From Patescibacteria group bacterium (lineage in GTDB: Bacteria; Patescibacteriota; Minisyncoccia; UBA6257; GWB1-50-10), in contig JAMCRC010000005.1 in NCBI GenBank assembly GCA_023380415.1, positions 337 through 16,572 on the forward strand: DNA of 16,236 bases, read 5' to 3'. The first letter of the stretch is position 1. Each line of letters begins with the position of its first letter. Shown here piece after piece: positions 5,693 through 11,621 of this stretch. A model generated the notes under the pieces. It worked only from the letters and a program-made list of their open reading frames with translations. It did no database searches and had not been told where the DNA came from. A program made the position numbers and the translations under genes.

Positions 5693-6445
5693 ATGCAAGC
5701 GGTATACATAATCTGGCTGAGGCAACTTAAACGGTATTTGCGGTCCAAATCCCGGATAGTCGGTTCGTTGGGCCAGCCGCTCCTTTTCCTGGTCGCTCTC
5801 GGGTTCGGCCTCGGTCCGGTCTTTCAAAAGGCCGGAGGCGGAAATTATCTCGATTTCCTCGCGCCGGGAATAATCTCGATGGGCATCCTTTTCACCGCCC
5901 TCTTTTCCGGCATCGAGATAATCTGGGACCGCCAGTTCGGCTTTCTGAAGGAAATGATGGTCGCTCCGGTATCGCGGCTCCAAATAATGGTCGGCCGGAC
6001 GCTCGGCGGAGCGACCGTGGCCGTCATCCAGGGAATAATAGTTTTTCTTTTGGCGTTTCTGGTTGGCTTCCGTCCGGAATACCTGACGGCCTGGACGTTC
6101 CTCCTCGCCCTCGTCTTCATGTTCCTCATTGCGGTCCTTTTCACCGCCTTGGGCACGGCCATTGCTTCGCAGCTCGACGATATGCAGGGTTTCCAGCTCA
6201 TAATGAATTTCGTCGTCATGCCGCTTTTCTTCCTCTCGGGCGCTCTTTTCCCGTTGAACGGCCTGCCGAGCGGAATAGCGCTGGTCGTGAAGATCGATCC
6301 GCTATCGTACGGCGTGGATGGCCTGCGCCACGCCCTGACCGGGGTCGCCCAGTTCGGTTTCGGGACCGATCTCGCCGTTCTTGCGCTCATTACCGCCGCC
6401 CTTCTCGGATTGGGCACCTATCTCTTCTCCAAAACGCAGATATAA
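5693..6445 (+). CDS. ABC-2 type transporter permease (DrrB-like)
   Basis: A 250-aa integral membrane protein with about six hydrophobic segments. IIWLRQLKRYLRSKSRIVGSLGQPLLFLVALGFGLG is the typical N-terminal stretch of ABC-2 permeases, FGFLKEMMVAPVSRLQIMVGRTLGG is the cytoplasmic coupling segment, and FVVMPLFFLSGALFPLNGLP plus DPLSYGVDGLRHAL are family hallmarks. It forms the membrane pore for the ATPase just upstream. The ATG lies 5 nt after the ATPase stop. A GTG at 5672, preceded by GGAG, would overlap the ATPase by 16 nt and add seven residues; both starts are plausible. Confidence 0.94.
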   Translation: MQAVYIIWLRQLKRYLRSKSRIVGSLGQPLLFLVALGFGLGPVFQKAGGGNYLDFLAPGIISMGILFTALFSGIEIIWDRQFGFLKEMMVAPVSRLQIMVGRTLGGATVAVIQGIIVFLLAFLVGFRPEYLTAWTFLLALVFMFLIAVLFTALGTAIASQLDDMQGFQLIMNFVVMPLFFLSGALFPLNGLPSGIALVVKIDPLSYGVDGLRHALTGVAQFGFGTDLAVLALITAALLGLGTYLFSKTQI

Positions 6446-6455
6446 GGCCAAAGGG

Positions 6456-6484
6456 TTGCCAGCCGCCTCCGGCGGTGGTATTTT
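6456..6484 (+). promoter_or_regulatory. Probable promoter of the 6525-7131 gene pair
   Basis: TTGCCA, a 17-bp spacer, then TATTTT. The spacer holds a small GC-rich inverted repeat (CCGCC-TCC-GGCGG), which followed by TATTTTG may also act as a weak terminator for the permease gene. The expected start near 6491 leaves a leader of about 34 nt containing the SD. Confidence 0.55.
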
Positions 6485-6524
6485 GAACCTGCTCGTTTAC
6501 ACGGATCATAAAAAGGAGGTAGTC

Positions 6525-6821
6525 ATGGAAGGTTACGATTGGTTCGTCGGAGCGGCGGACAAGAAATCCAGAGCGTTGCTCGCCGATCACTTGCTCGCCG
6601 GCCTCGGCGCGAAAAGGAAGATCGCCGTTAAGGTCGACGGCAGGATGAGAACGCGCTGCGTTTGGCAGTGCGCTTCGGAAACGCAAAGAGCCATCGAAAG
6701 GGGCGGGCTGCTCAATGGATGCTTCATCATCTATCGGAAGGATATCAATGAAAGCGAATTCGAGGTCTTTTTGACCATCGACCGGTCGAATGGATCGAAA
6801 GCGCGAAACGAAAGGAGATAA
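6525..6821 (+). CDS. Unknown 98-aa protein, first of a tandem pair
   Basis: The ATG is set by a near-perfect SD (AAAAGGAGGT at 6511-6520, 4-nt spacer); a longer in-frame ORF upstream runs through the permease end and promoter. The product is soluble, with no signal or membrane segment. It contains YDWFVGAADKKSRALLADHL, a basic GAKRKIAVKVDGRMRTRC segment, three cysteines (45, 49, 66), VW at 46-47 and a C-terminal beta-like YRKDINESEFEVFLTID. I do not recognise a family. The next gene starts 4 nt after its stop and shares the same motif order (aromatic W, VW, YRK), so the two may be diverged paralogs. Confidence 0.8.
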   Translation: MEGYDWFVGAADKKSRALLADHLLAGLGAKRKIAVKVDGRMRTRCVWQCASETQRAIERGGLLNGCFIIYRKDINESEFEVFLTIDRSNGSKARNERR

Positions 6822-6825
6822 CGCC

Positions 6826-7131
6826 GTGATACAGATCATGGAAAAGACCGAAATGGACATCCACCCGAAGATCCCGGCCGGAACGGAATGGTACGTTCAT
6901 CCGAGGAGCGATGCCGTCAATGCGGAAATGGCCGTTCGTTCGAACGGCGGCGACGTGGTTTGTCTCGACACGGAAGAAGGGCAGAAGGATGTTCCCGTCT
7001 GGAAGACCGGCTTCGATCGCATCCAGGGCTTCATTAATTTCATCCAGGGCGGCCGGCGCGACATCAAGCTGGATGTCTATCGGAAAGAGCCGGGCGAACG
7101 CCTGTTGAGGTTCGTCATGCGGCTTAATTGA
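6826..7131 (+). CDS. Unknown 101-aa protein, second of a tandem pair
   Basis: A GTG start is chosen because AAAGGAG at 6811-6817 sits 8 nt before it; ATG at 6790 would overlap the previous gene without an SD, and ATG at 6838 would leave the SD too far. The soluble product shows TEWYVHPRSDAVNAEMAV, an acidic CLDTEEGQKD, VW at 58-59, and IKLDVYRKEPGERLLRFVMRL at the C-terminus, spaced much like its neighbour. No catalytic motif is evident. It ends at a strong terminator, so the pair forms a two-gene operon. Function unknown. Confidence 0.8.
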   Translation: MIQIMEKTEMDIHPKIPAGTEWYVHPRSDAVNAEMAVRSNGGDVVCLDTEEGQKDVPVWKTGFDRIQGFINFIQGGRRDIKLDVYRKEPGERLLRFVMRLN

Positions 7132-7133
7132 AT

Positions 7134-7156
7134 AGGAGGCGTACGCCTCCTTTTTT
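7134..7156 (+). terminator. Terminator of the tandem unknown operon
   Basis: AGGAGGC-GTAC-GCCTCCT followed by a run of T bases through 7156. It is a near-perfect palindrome with a 4-nt loop, one base after the upstream stop codon. Confidence 0.92.
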
Positions 7157-7167
7157 GTTGCTTTTCG

Positions 7168-7277
7168 GCAAACCGGGAATTGGGCCGCGTTAGAAGTCCA
7201 ATATTATCGGTCGCGGTATATCCATCATGGCCCATGCCGGTTTGGCATTCGGCTTCTAACGGGGTAAACTGTTCCCG
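7168..7277. repeat. Inverted-repeat-rich region upstream of dnaG
   Basis: Several perfect inverted repeats are nested or interlaced in about 110 bp: CAAACCGG (7169-7176) with CCGGTTTG (7237-7244), CGGGAA (7174-7179) with TTCCCG (7272-7277), GTTAGAAG (7189-7196) with CTTCTAAC (7253-7260), CCGCG (7185-7189) with CGCGG (7212-7216), CATGG-C-CCATG (7226-7236) and ATGCC-GGTTT-GGCAT (7234-7248). They cover the dnaG promoter. No ORF with support lies here. They could be protein-binding sites or a structured RNA; some of the pairings exclude each other. Confidence 0.5.
7242..7270 (+). promoter_or_regulatory. Promoter of dnaG-rpoD
   Basis: TTGGCA, a 17-bp spacer, then TAAACT, ending 8 nt before the dnaG ATG. 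The expected start is at or within a base or two of the ATG. Both boxes sit among the inverted repeats described above, so occupation or folding there would affect initiation. Confidence 0.68.
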
Positions 7278-7278
7278 A

Positions 7279-8991
7279 ATGGCCAAGGAAGTTGATCTTA
7301 TAAAGGAAAAATTGAATTTGGTCGATTTTCTGCGGTCATATGTCTCTCTTCTCCCGGCCGGCAAGAGCCTAAAGGGCCTTTGCCCGTTCCATCAGGAAAA
7401 GACACCGTCGTTCATCGTTTCTCCGGACCGCGGCATTTGGCATTGCTTCGGCTGCGGTTTGGGCGGCGATATCATCAAGTTCGCGATGCTCTACGAGCAT
7501 CTCGAATTCCCCGAAGCGCTGCGCTTTTTGGGCGAGAAGGCCGGCATTCCCATCCAGACATTGAGCCCGGCCCAGCAGCGCGAGTTCGGCATCCTTTACG
7601 ACCTGCAGGATGCGGCCAGAGATTTTTACAAGGATGCGCTTCAAAAGAACCGCGATGCCCAGGCCTATCTCAGGTCCCGCGGACTTAAGGAGGAGACGCT
7701 CGCCGATTTCGACATCGGTTATGCGCCGGGCGGCGAGACGCTCGTTCTGCATCTTCTGCACCAGGGTTTCGACGTCATGGACGTCGTCCGAGCGGGACTC
7801 GCGCAAAAGAATGTCCGCGGCCTTTACCGCGACAAATTCTCCGGCCGGGCGATGTTTCCCATAAAGAACCAAGTAGGCAAGACGGTCGCTTTCACCGGCC
7901 GGCTTCTTCCCGACGACCCGTCGGTGAAGAACGCCACGGTGGAATTGCCGAAATATTTGAATTCGCCCGAAACCCCCATTTTCAACAAATCACGCGTGCT
8001 CTACGGCCTCGACAAATCAAAGGGCCCGATCGCCGAGGCCCGGTCTGTGATGATAGTCGAAGGCCAGATGGACTTTTTGATGTCCTGGCAAGCGGGCGTC
8101 CAAAACATCGTGGCGGTTTCCGGCACCGGCCTCACGCCCGCCCATCTGGAGCGCTTACGCCACTTGGCCGACACGGCCTTGGTTAGTTTCGACAACGACG
8201 AGGCCGGCTTGCGGGCCTTGGAACGCACGCTCGGCAATCTGCACAACTTCGACTTCCACGTTAAGGTGGTCGACCTCGGCGAATTCAAGGACCCGGCGGA
8301 CGCGGTGCTGGCCGATTCCGCCTTCTTCAAAAAGGCGGTCGAGGGCGCCGAGCCGGCCATGCGCCACATCATGAAGGTCTACTTTTCCCAGAAGGCCTAC
8401 AAAGAGGACGACATCCCTTTTCAAAAGCGCGTCTTACGCCATATTTTGGGCGAAATACGCACGCTTCGGAGCGCGGTGGAACAAAATATCTGGATCAAGG
8501 AACTTTCCCGGCTCTCCGGCGTTTCGGAGAACGCCCTGAACGAAGAGCTCGCCGCTTTGGGCGGGGAAACGGCCGATGACGAAGGAGGGGGGAAGGAAGG
8601 CACCACCCCCGGATCGGAACGCCTGAACTCGGTCGCCAAACGCCTTTTGGCCCTGGCTTTGACAAACCCCGACTTCATGGCTAAATTGAAGGAGTATCAA
8701 GCCCTCCTGCCCGCAAATTACGCCGCTGTTTTGGACGACCCAAAGGCCGAAGGAGCGGCATTTTTGGAATTACAGGGTGCCTATGAGTTCGGCGACCTGG
8801 ACGAGGATAAGAAACACAAGGAATTCGACGACCTGATGCGCCGATTGCGTTCGGTGGGCCTCAAAAAGGAGCTCACCGAGGTCAAGCGGGCGCTCCGGTC
8901 CCCGCAGGCCAAAGGGGACGAAAAGGAAACGACAAAGCTTTTGAACAAGTTCTCGGAAATAACGCACAAAATCGACGAGCTCAATAAATAA
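7279..8991 (+). CDS. dnaG: DNA primase DnaG
   Basis: A 570-aa primase that lays RNA primers at the replication fork. The N-terminal CHC2 zinc-binding domain shows C35, H38, C56 and C59 (LCPFHQEKTPSF, WHCFGCGLGGD). The catalytic core has KYLNSPETPIFNKSRVLYGLD and a TOPRIM domain with EGQMD (261-265) and DNDEAG (305-310) providing acidic metal ligands. The C-terminal part (about 430-570) is predicted to be helical and charged, where helicase binding is expected. The ORF extends 33 codons upstream, but that part crosses the promoter and has no primase similarity; MAKEVDLIKEKLNLVDFL is the usual N-terminus. rpoD begins 2 nt after the stop, the common dnaG-rpoD macromolecular-synthesis arrangement. 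Confidence 0.97.
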   Translation: MAKEVDLIKEKLNLVDFLRSYVSLLPAGKSLKGLCPFHQEKTPSFIVSPDRGIWHCFGCGLGGDIIKFAMLYEHLEFPEALRFLGEKAGIPIQTLSPAQQREFGILYDLQDAARDFYKDALQKNRDAQAYLRSRGLKEETLADFDIGYAPGGETLVLHLLHQGFDVMDVVRAGLAQKNVRGLYRDKFSGRAMFPIKNQVGKTVAFTGRLLPDDPSVKNATVELPKYLNSPETPIFNKSRVLYGLDKSKGPIAEARSVMIVEGQMDFLMSWQAGVQNIVAVSGTGLTPAHLERLRHLADTALVSFDNDEAGLRALERTLGNLHNFDFHVKVVDLGEFKDPADAVLADSAFFKKAVEGAEPAMRHIMKVYFSQKAYKEDDIPFQKRVLRHILGEIRTLRSAVEQNIWIKELSRLSGVSENALNEELAALGGETADDEGGGKEGTTPGSERLNSVAKRLLALALTNPDFMAKLKEYQALLPANYAAVLDDPKAEGAAFLELQGAYEFGDLDEDKKHKEFDDLMRRLRSVGLKKELTEVKRALRSPQAKGDEKETTKLLNKFSEITHKIDELNK

Positions 8992-8993
8992 AA

Positions 8994-10202
8994 ATGCCAA
9001 AGAAAAACAAAAAGAAAAAGGTGGCTAAAAAGGCGAAACACGCCGTGAAAAGGCCGGCGAAGAAGGCCAAAATAAAGCCGGTCAAGAGACCGGTATCGAA
9101 GAAGCCGGCCATCGTTCCGGAGGAATACGCCGGGAATCTCGAGGAGCTGGTCCGCCGCGGACGGAGCCGCGGTTTCGTGACCGACGCCGAGGTCCTGAAC
9201 TATTTCCCCGAAGTGGAAAAGAACCTTTCGTATCTCGAAGAGGTCTACGACCGTTTGGACCAGGAAGGCATCAAGGTCCAGGAATCGAGCCCTTTGATGA
9301 AGGAGGTAAAAGAGGATAAGCTCGAGGAAATATCCCTCCAAGAGCTCAAGGATGCGACGCGCATCGACCAGGAGCTGCCGGACGCGGTCCAGATGTACCT
9401 AAAAGAGATCGGCCGGACGGCCCTTCTCACTTCCGCCGAGGAAAAGGAGCTCGCCAAGAGGGCCGAGAAAGGGGATGAGGTAGCGCGCAAGCGCCTGATC
9501 CAGGCGAACCTCCGCCTCGTTGTCTCCATCGCCAAGCGATACGTGAATCGCTCTCCGCGCCTCAGTATTCTCGACCTCATCCAGGAAGGGAACATCGGCC
9601 TTTCCCGGGCCGTCGATAAGTTCGATTATCGCAAGGGGTTCAAGTTCTCGACCTACGCCACTTGGTGGATCCGCCAGGCCGTGACCCGCGCCTTGGCCGA
9701 TTACTCGCGCACCATCCGCATCCCGGTCCACATGGTGGAGACCATCACCAAATACACCCAGACCAAGCGCGCCCTGATGCAGGAACTCGGCCGCGAGCCG
9801 CTTCCCGAAGAGATCGCGACCGAAATGGGGATGGACGTGAAAAAGATCCATTACATCCAGAAGATCTCGCAAGAGGTCATTTCGCTCGAGGCTCCGATAG
9901 GCGAGAGCGAGGACGACCTCACGCTCTCGGACTTCATCAAGGACGAACAGTCACTTAGCCCCGACCAGCTGGCCAATCAGGCCCTTTTGAAGGACCAGAT
10001 CCGCGAGATATTGGACGACCTAACGGAACGGGAACGCAAGATACTCGCGATGCGATTCGGCCTCGACGACAATATCCCGCACACCCTCGAAGAGGTGGGC
10101 AAGGTCTTCGGCGTCACCCGCGAACGCATCCGGCAGATCGAGGCCAAGGCCTTGGATAAAATTAGGACGCATCACAAGGCAAAGAAGCTTGAAGGGTACT
10201 AA
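8994..10202 (+). CDS. rpoD: Primary sigma factor RpoD (sigma-70)
   Basis: A 402-aa housekeeping sigma factor. An unusual Lys/Arg/Pro-rich tail (1-38, beginning MPKKNKKKKVAKKAKHAVK) precedes a region 1.1-like segment (about 45-95). Region 1.2 follows (DAVQMYLKEIGRTALLT), then region 2 (165-245) including KFSTYATWWIRQAVTRAL for -10 recognition and melting, region 3 (about 250-320) and region 4 (330-395) with TLEEVGKVFGVTRERIRQIEAKAL for the -35 box. There is no large non-conserved insert between 1.2 and 2, so it is shorter than E. coli RpoD. It is co-transcribed with dnaG. The downstream structured element 1 starts 5 nt after the stop and probably terminates the transcript. Confidence 0.97.
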   Translation: MPKKNKKKKVAKKAKHAVKRPAKKAKIKPVKRPVSKKPAIVPEEYAGNLEELVRRGRSRGFVTDAEVLNYFPEVEKNLSYLEEVYDRLDQEGIKVQESSPLMKEVKEDKLEEISLQELKDATRIDQELPDAVQMYLKEIGRTALLTSAEEKELAKRAEKGDEVARKRLIQANLRLVVSIAKRYVNRSPRLSILDLIQEGNIGLSRAVDKFDYRKGFKFSTYATWWIRQAVTRALADYSRTIRIPVHMVETITKYTQTKRALMQELGREPLPEEIATEMGMDVKKIHYIQKISQEVISLEAPIGESEDDLTLSDFIKDEQSLSPDQLANQALLKDQIREILDDLTERERKILAMRFGLDDNIPHTLEEVGKVFGVTRERIRQIEAKALDKIRTHHKAKKLEGY

Positions 10203-10207
10203 ATTTT

Positions 10208-10291
10208 AAGAGCTCGGCAATTCACAAAAGCGTGCGCTAGAGTCGCGCTTGCCAAGTCTTACCCACTTTTGCGAACAGCCGAGCTCTTTTT
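10208..10291 (+). repeat. Structured element, copy 1 (also rpoD terminator)
   Basis: AAGAGCTCGGC (10208-10218) pairs perfectly with GCCGAGCTCTT (10278-10288), followed by T bases to 10291. The 59-nt interior is far larger than a terminator loop and contains CAAAAG/CTTTTG (10225-10230 with 10266-10271), the block GTGCGCT (10232-10238) and, 12 nt later, a 20-nt block (10251-10270) repeated exactly in inverse orientation at 10758-10777. The outer stem with its T-tract likely ends rpoD transcription. The conserved interior points to a second role. The TAA of the minus-strand nlpC-like gene overlaps the end of the element. Confidence 0.75.
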
Positions 10292-10730
10292 AGTTTCTTT
10301 TAATAACGACGAGGGGACCGGCTTTTTGGATGACGGTCTCGAGATCGTTCTCCTCGACGCCTCCTTCTTCGATGACGATGGGGGTTTCCTGGATGCGGCG
10401 GGAGGCGGCGTGAATCGTCTTGCCGCCGCCGATGTACAAAATGACGTGGCCGATACCTTGGGGAAAGTTGCGGTTGTAAAATCCGCGGACGCCGTGCAGG
10501 AACAAAAGATCGCCGGGCTGAATATCCTTGATGTCGACCGGCGCGCCGACCTCCGCCTGCATAATGGTGCTCCGCGGCAATTCAATGCTTGCCTCTTTGA
10601 AAATATATTGGATAAATGACGAACAATCGAAAAAATCTGGCGCTTCCTCGGGCCTCGCGCCGTATTTGTATGGCTTGCCTATCAAGTTCCTCGCTAATTC
10701 AACGATTTTCGTCCGTTGCGTATTCGTCAT
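10290..10730 (-). CDS. NlpC/P60 family cysteine peptidase
   Basis: A 146-aa stand-alone NlpC/P60 domain, the papain-like fold that cleaves gamma-D-Glu to meso-DAP or related peptidoglycan peptide bonds. Cys36 in FDCSSFIQYIF is the nucleophile, His95 in IGHVILYIG the base and His107 in TIHAASR the third residue. LARNLIGKPYKYG and QPGDLLFLHG are typical flanking segments. No signal peptide, SH3 or LysM domain is seen, so how it reaches the wall is unclear. The ATG is preceded by AAGG with a 5-nt spacer; the longer ORF would start inside structured element 2. The gene lies between two inverted copies of that element and downstream of tRNA-Pro on the same strand; a TGT-TATAGA -10-like site lies at 10817-10825. 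Confidence 0.92.
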   Translation of the reverse strand: MTNTQRTKIVELARNLIGKPYKYGARPEEAPDFFDCSSFIQYIFKEASIELPRSTIMQAEVGAPVDIKDIQPGDLLFLHGVRGFYNRNFPQGIGHVILYIGGGKTIHAASRRIQETPIVIEEGGVEENDLETVIQKAGPLVVIKRN

Positions 10731-10740
10731 ATTAACCTTA

Positions 10741-10818
10741 GGAGCTTGGCAAGATGAAAAAGTGGGTAAGACTTGGCCTAGCGGCCCGGAGCGCACACTT
10801 TTTCACTTGCCAAGCTTC
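10741..10818 (-). repeat. Structured element, copy 2, in the nlpC-like leader
   Basis: A long hairpin: 10741-10753 pairs with 10806-10818 (13 bp with one G-T pair), then 10756-10764 (GAAAAAGTG) pairs with 10796-10804 (CACTTTTTC). The 31-nt apical part holds AGCGCAC and most of the 20-nt block shared with copy 1, again 12 nt apart. On the minus strand it lies in the 5' leader of the NlpC/P60 gene and ends directly at its AAGG SD, so folding could affect translation. Compared with copy 1, the C-G pair 10215/10281 becomes a T-A pair at 10812/10747, a compensatory change. The family is not recognised. Confidence 0.75.
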
Positions 10819-10829
10819 TATAACACCTG

Positions 10830-10900
10830 TCGGGCCAGGCAGAATCGAACTGCCGCTATACCCACCCCAAGGGTACGGACTACCACTATCCGATGGCCCG
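10830..10900 (-). tRNA. tRNA-Pro (anticodon GGG)
   Basis: The minus strand folds as a cloverleaf: acceptor CGGGCCA/TGGCCCG, D-arm GGAT-AGTGGTA-GTCC, anticodon stem TACCC/GGGTA with loop TTGGGGT (anticodon GGG), a 4-nt variable loop and T-arm GGCAG-TTCGATT-CTGCC, with A73 at 10830. CCA is not encoded. It reads CCC and CCU codons. The NlpC/P60 gene follows on the same strand after structured element 2 and may be partly transcribed from the tRNA promoter. Confidence 0.95.
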
Positions 10901-10973
10901 ATGTATCCTAGTATTTAGGATAAAGTGCAAAGTATCAAGTATCGGTATTTCAACTTTTAAAACAGGAGGAGTT

Positions 10974-11186
10974 ATGGGAAGCTATAATATCCCGCCGGGA
11001 AAAGAGCCGCCGTTTGCCGGTCCGAACACCGACCCAGACGTGGAATATCCACCGAATAGCGAAACGGACGATGCGGCAAGGTCGGCAGAGCTCTTGAGAA
11101 TGGCGACGGAAGGTTCGGAATATGTCTTCGGAAACAAGAAAGATACCCCGAAGCCCTTATCGAGAGAAACAAAAAAGCCCCTTTAG
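10974..11186 (+). CDS. Small acidic protein of unknown function
   Basis: A 70-aa hydrophilic product. The ATG has the SD AGGAGG at 10964-10969 with a 4-nt spacer; a longer ORF upstream crosses the tRNA and is discarded. The sequence begins with GSYNIPPGKEPPFAGPNTDPDVEYPP, rich in Pro, Gly and Asp and probably disordered, followed by a possible helix (DDAARSAELLRMATEGSEYVF) and a Lys-containing tail. No cysteine, no signal peptide, no membrane segment. I do not recognise it. Its TAG stop lies in the loop of the terminator hairpin. Confidence 0.75.
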   Translation: MGSYNIPPGKEPPFAGPNTDPDVEYPPNSETDDAARSAELLRMATEGSEYVFGNKKDTPKPLSRETKKPL

Positions 11187-11198
11187 GGGCTTATTTTT
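11171..11198. terminator. Bidirectional terminator between the acidic gene and rpmB
   Basis: AAGCCCC-TTTA-GGGGCTT (7-bp stem) has ATTTTTAT after it on the plus strand and TTTTTTG after it on the minus strand, so it serves both convergent genes. It overlaps the last codons and the stop of the plus-strand gene. Confidence 0.9.
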
Positions 11199-11200
11199 AT

Positions 11201-11398
11201 CTACGCTTTGGCGGCGGACTTTTTAGTGAGCGTCTTGAGGCACTTTACGCAAACCAATTGCCTTTTACCGCCCAAAAGGCGCGTCCACTGGAGGTTGGCT
11301 TTTTTCTTGCCGCTATTCGTCGGATTGAACTTACCGCGGAGCTTTATCCGGGTCCCGCTGATCTGGAACGATTTTCCGCAATTGGCGCACTGTCTCAT
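11201..11398 (-). CDS. rpmB: Ribosomal protein bL28, four-cysteine form
   Basis: A 65-aa protein of the large subunit. CANCGKSFQISGTRIKLRGKFNPTNSGKKKANLQWTRLLGGKRQLVCVKCLKTL matches the L28 family. Two CxxC pairs (C4/C7 and C50/C53) form a zinc ribbon, a feature of zinc-binding L28 versions. It is short compared with the roughly 78 aa of E. coli L28. The gene stands alone rather than next to rpmG. A strong promoter lies directly upstream with almost no leader, and a bidirectional terminator is just downstream. Confidence 0.93.
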   Translation of the reverse strand: MRQCANCGKSFQISGTRIKLRGKFNPTNSGKKKANLQWTRLLGGKRQLVCVKCLKTLTKKSAAKA

Positions 11399-11407
11399 AG
11401 CGTTTCG

Positions 11408-11436
11408 ATATTAACCGATTAAATAACCCATGTCAA
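11408..11436 (-). promoter_or_regulatory. Promoter of rpmB
   Basis: On the minus strand: TTGACA (consensus), a 17-bp spacer, then TAATAT, ending 9 nt before the ATG at 11398. The expected leader is about 2 nt, so the mRNA is nearly leaderless. Confidence 0.85.
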
Positions 11437-11468
11437 CCGATAGATTGCCGCTCCCGCCAAGAAAACCG

Positions 11469-11591
11469 TCTCGCAGGTCTTCAGACTCCGAGAGTCCTCA
11501 GACTCGAGGAGCCGAGCGGCCAAGGTGCCCCGAATTTGTTGAGGGGCGAGCGAGGCCGAGAGCGAGCGCAAATCCCTCGGTGGGAGATTTG
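11469..11591. repeat. Intergenic region with several short palindromes
   Basis: The gap between rpmB and the 12248 gene holds TCAGACTC twice (11481-11488 and 11498-11505) interlaced with GAGTC to form alternative hairpins, a REP-like palindrome GCCCC-N11-GGGGC (11527-11547) resembling the widespread CCCTGAAyTTGTCGAAGGG type, and CAAATCCC with GGAGATTTG (11569-11591). One may terminate the minus-strand gene, but none has a clear T-tract. An ORF across it looks spurious. Confidence 0.5.
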
Positions 11592-11621
11592 ATAGCGTGT
11601 TTGCGGGCGAGAACGGGGATC

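Noticed and set aside
7189..7260. tRNA-like 72-nt segment with an 8-bp closing stem
   Set aside because: Neither strand gives a T-arm with a TTC loop or a proper anticodon stem, so it is not called a tRNA.
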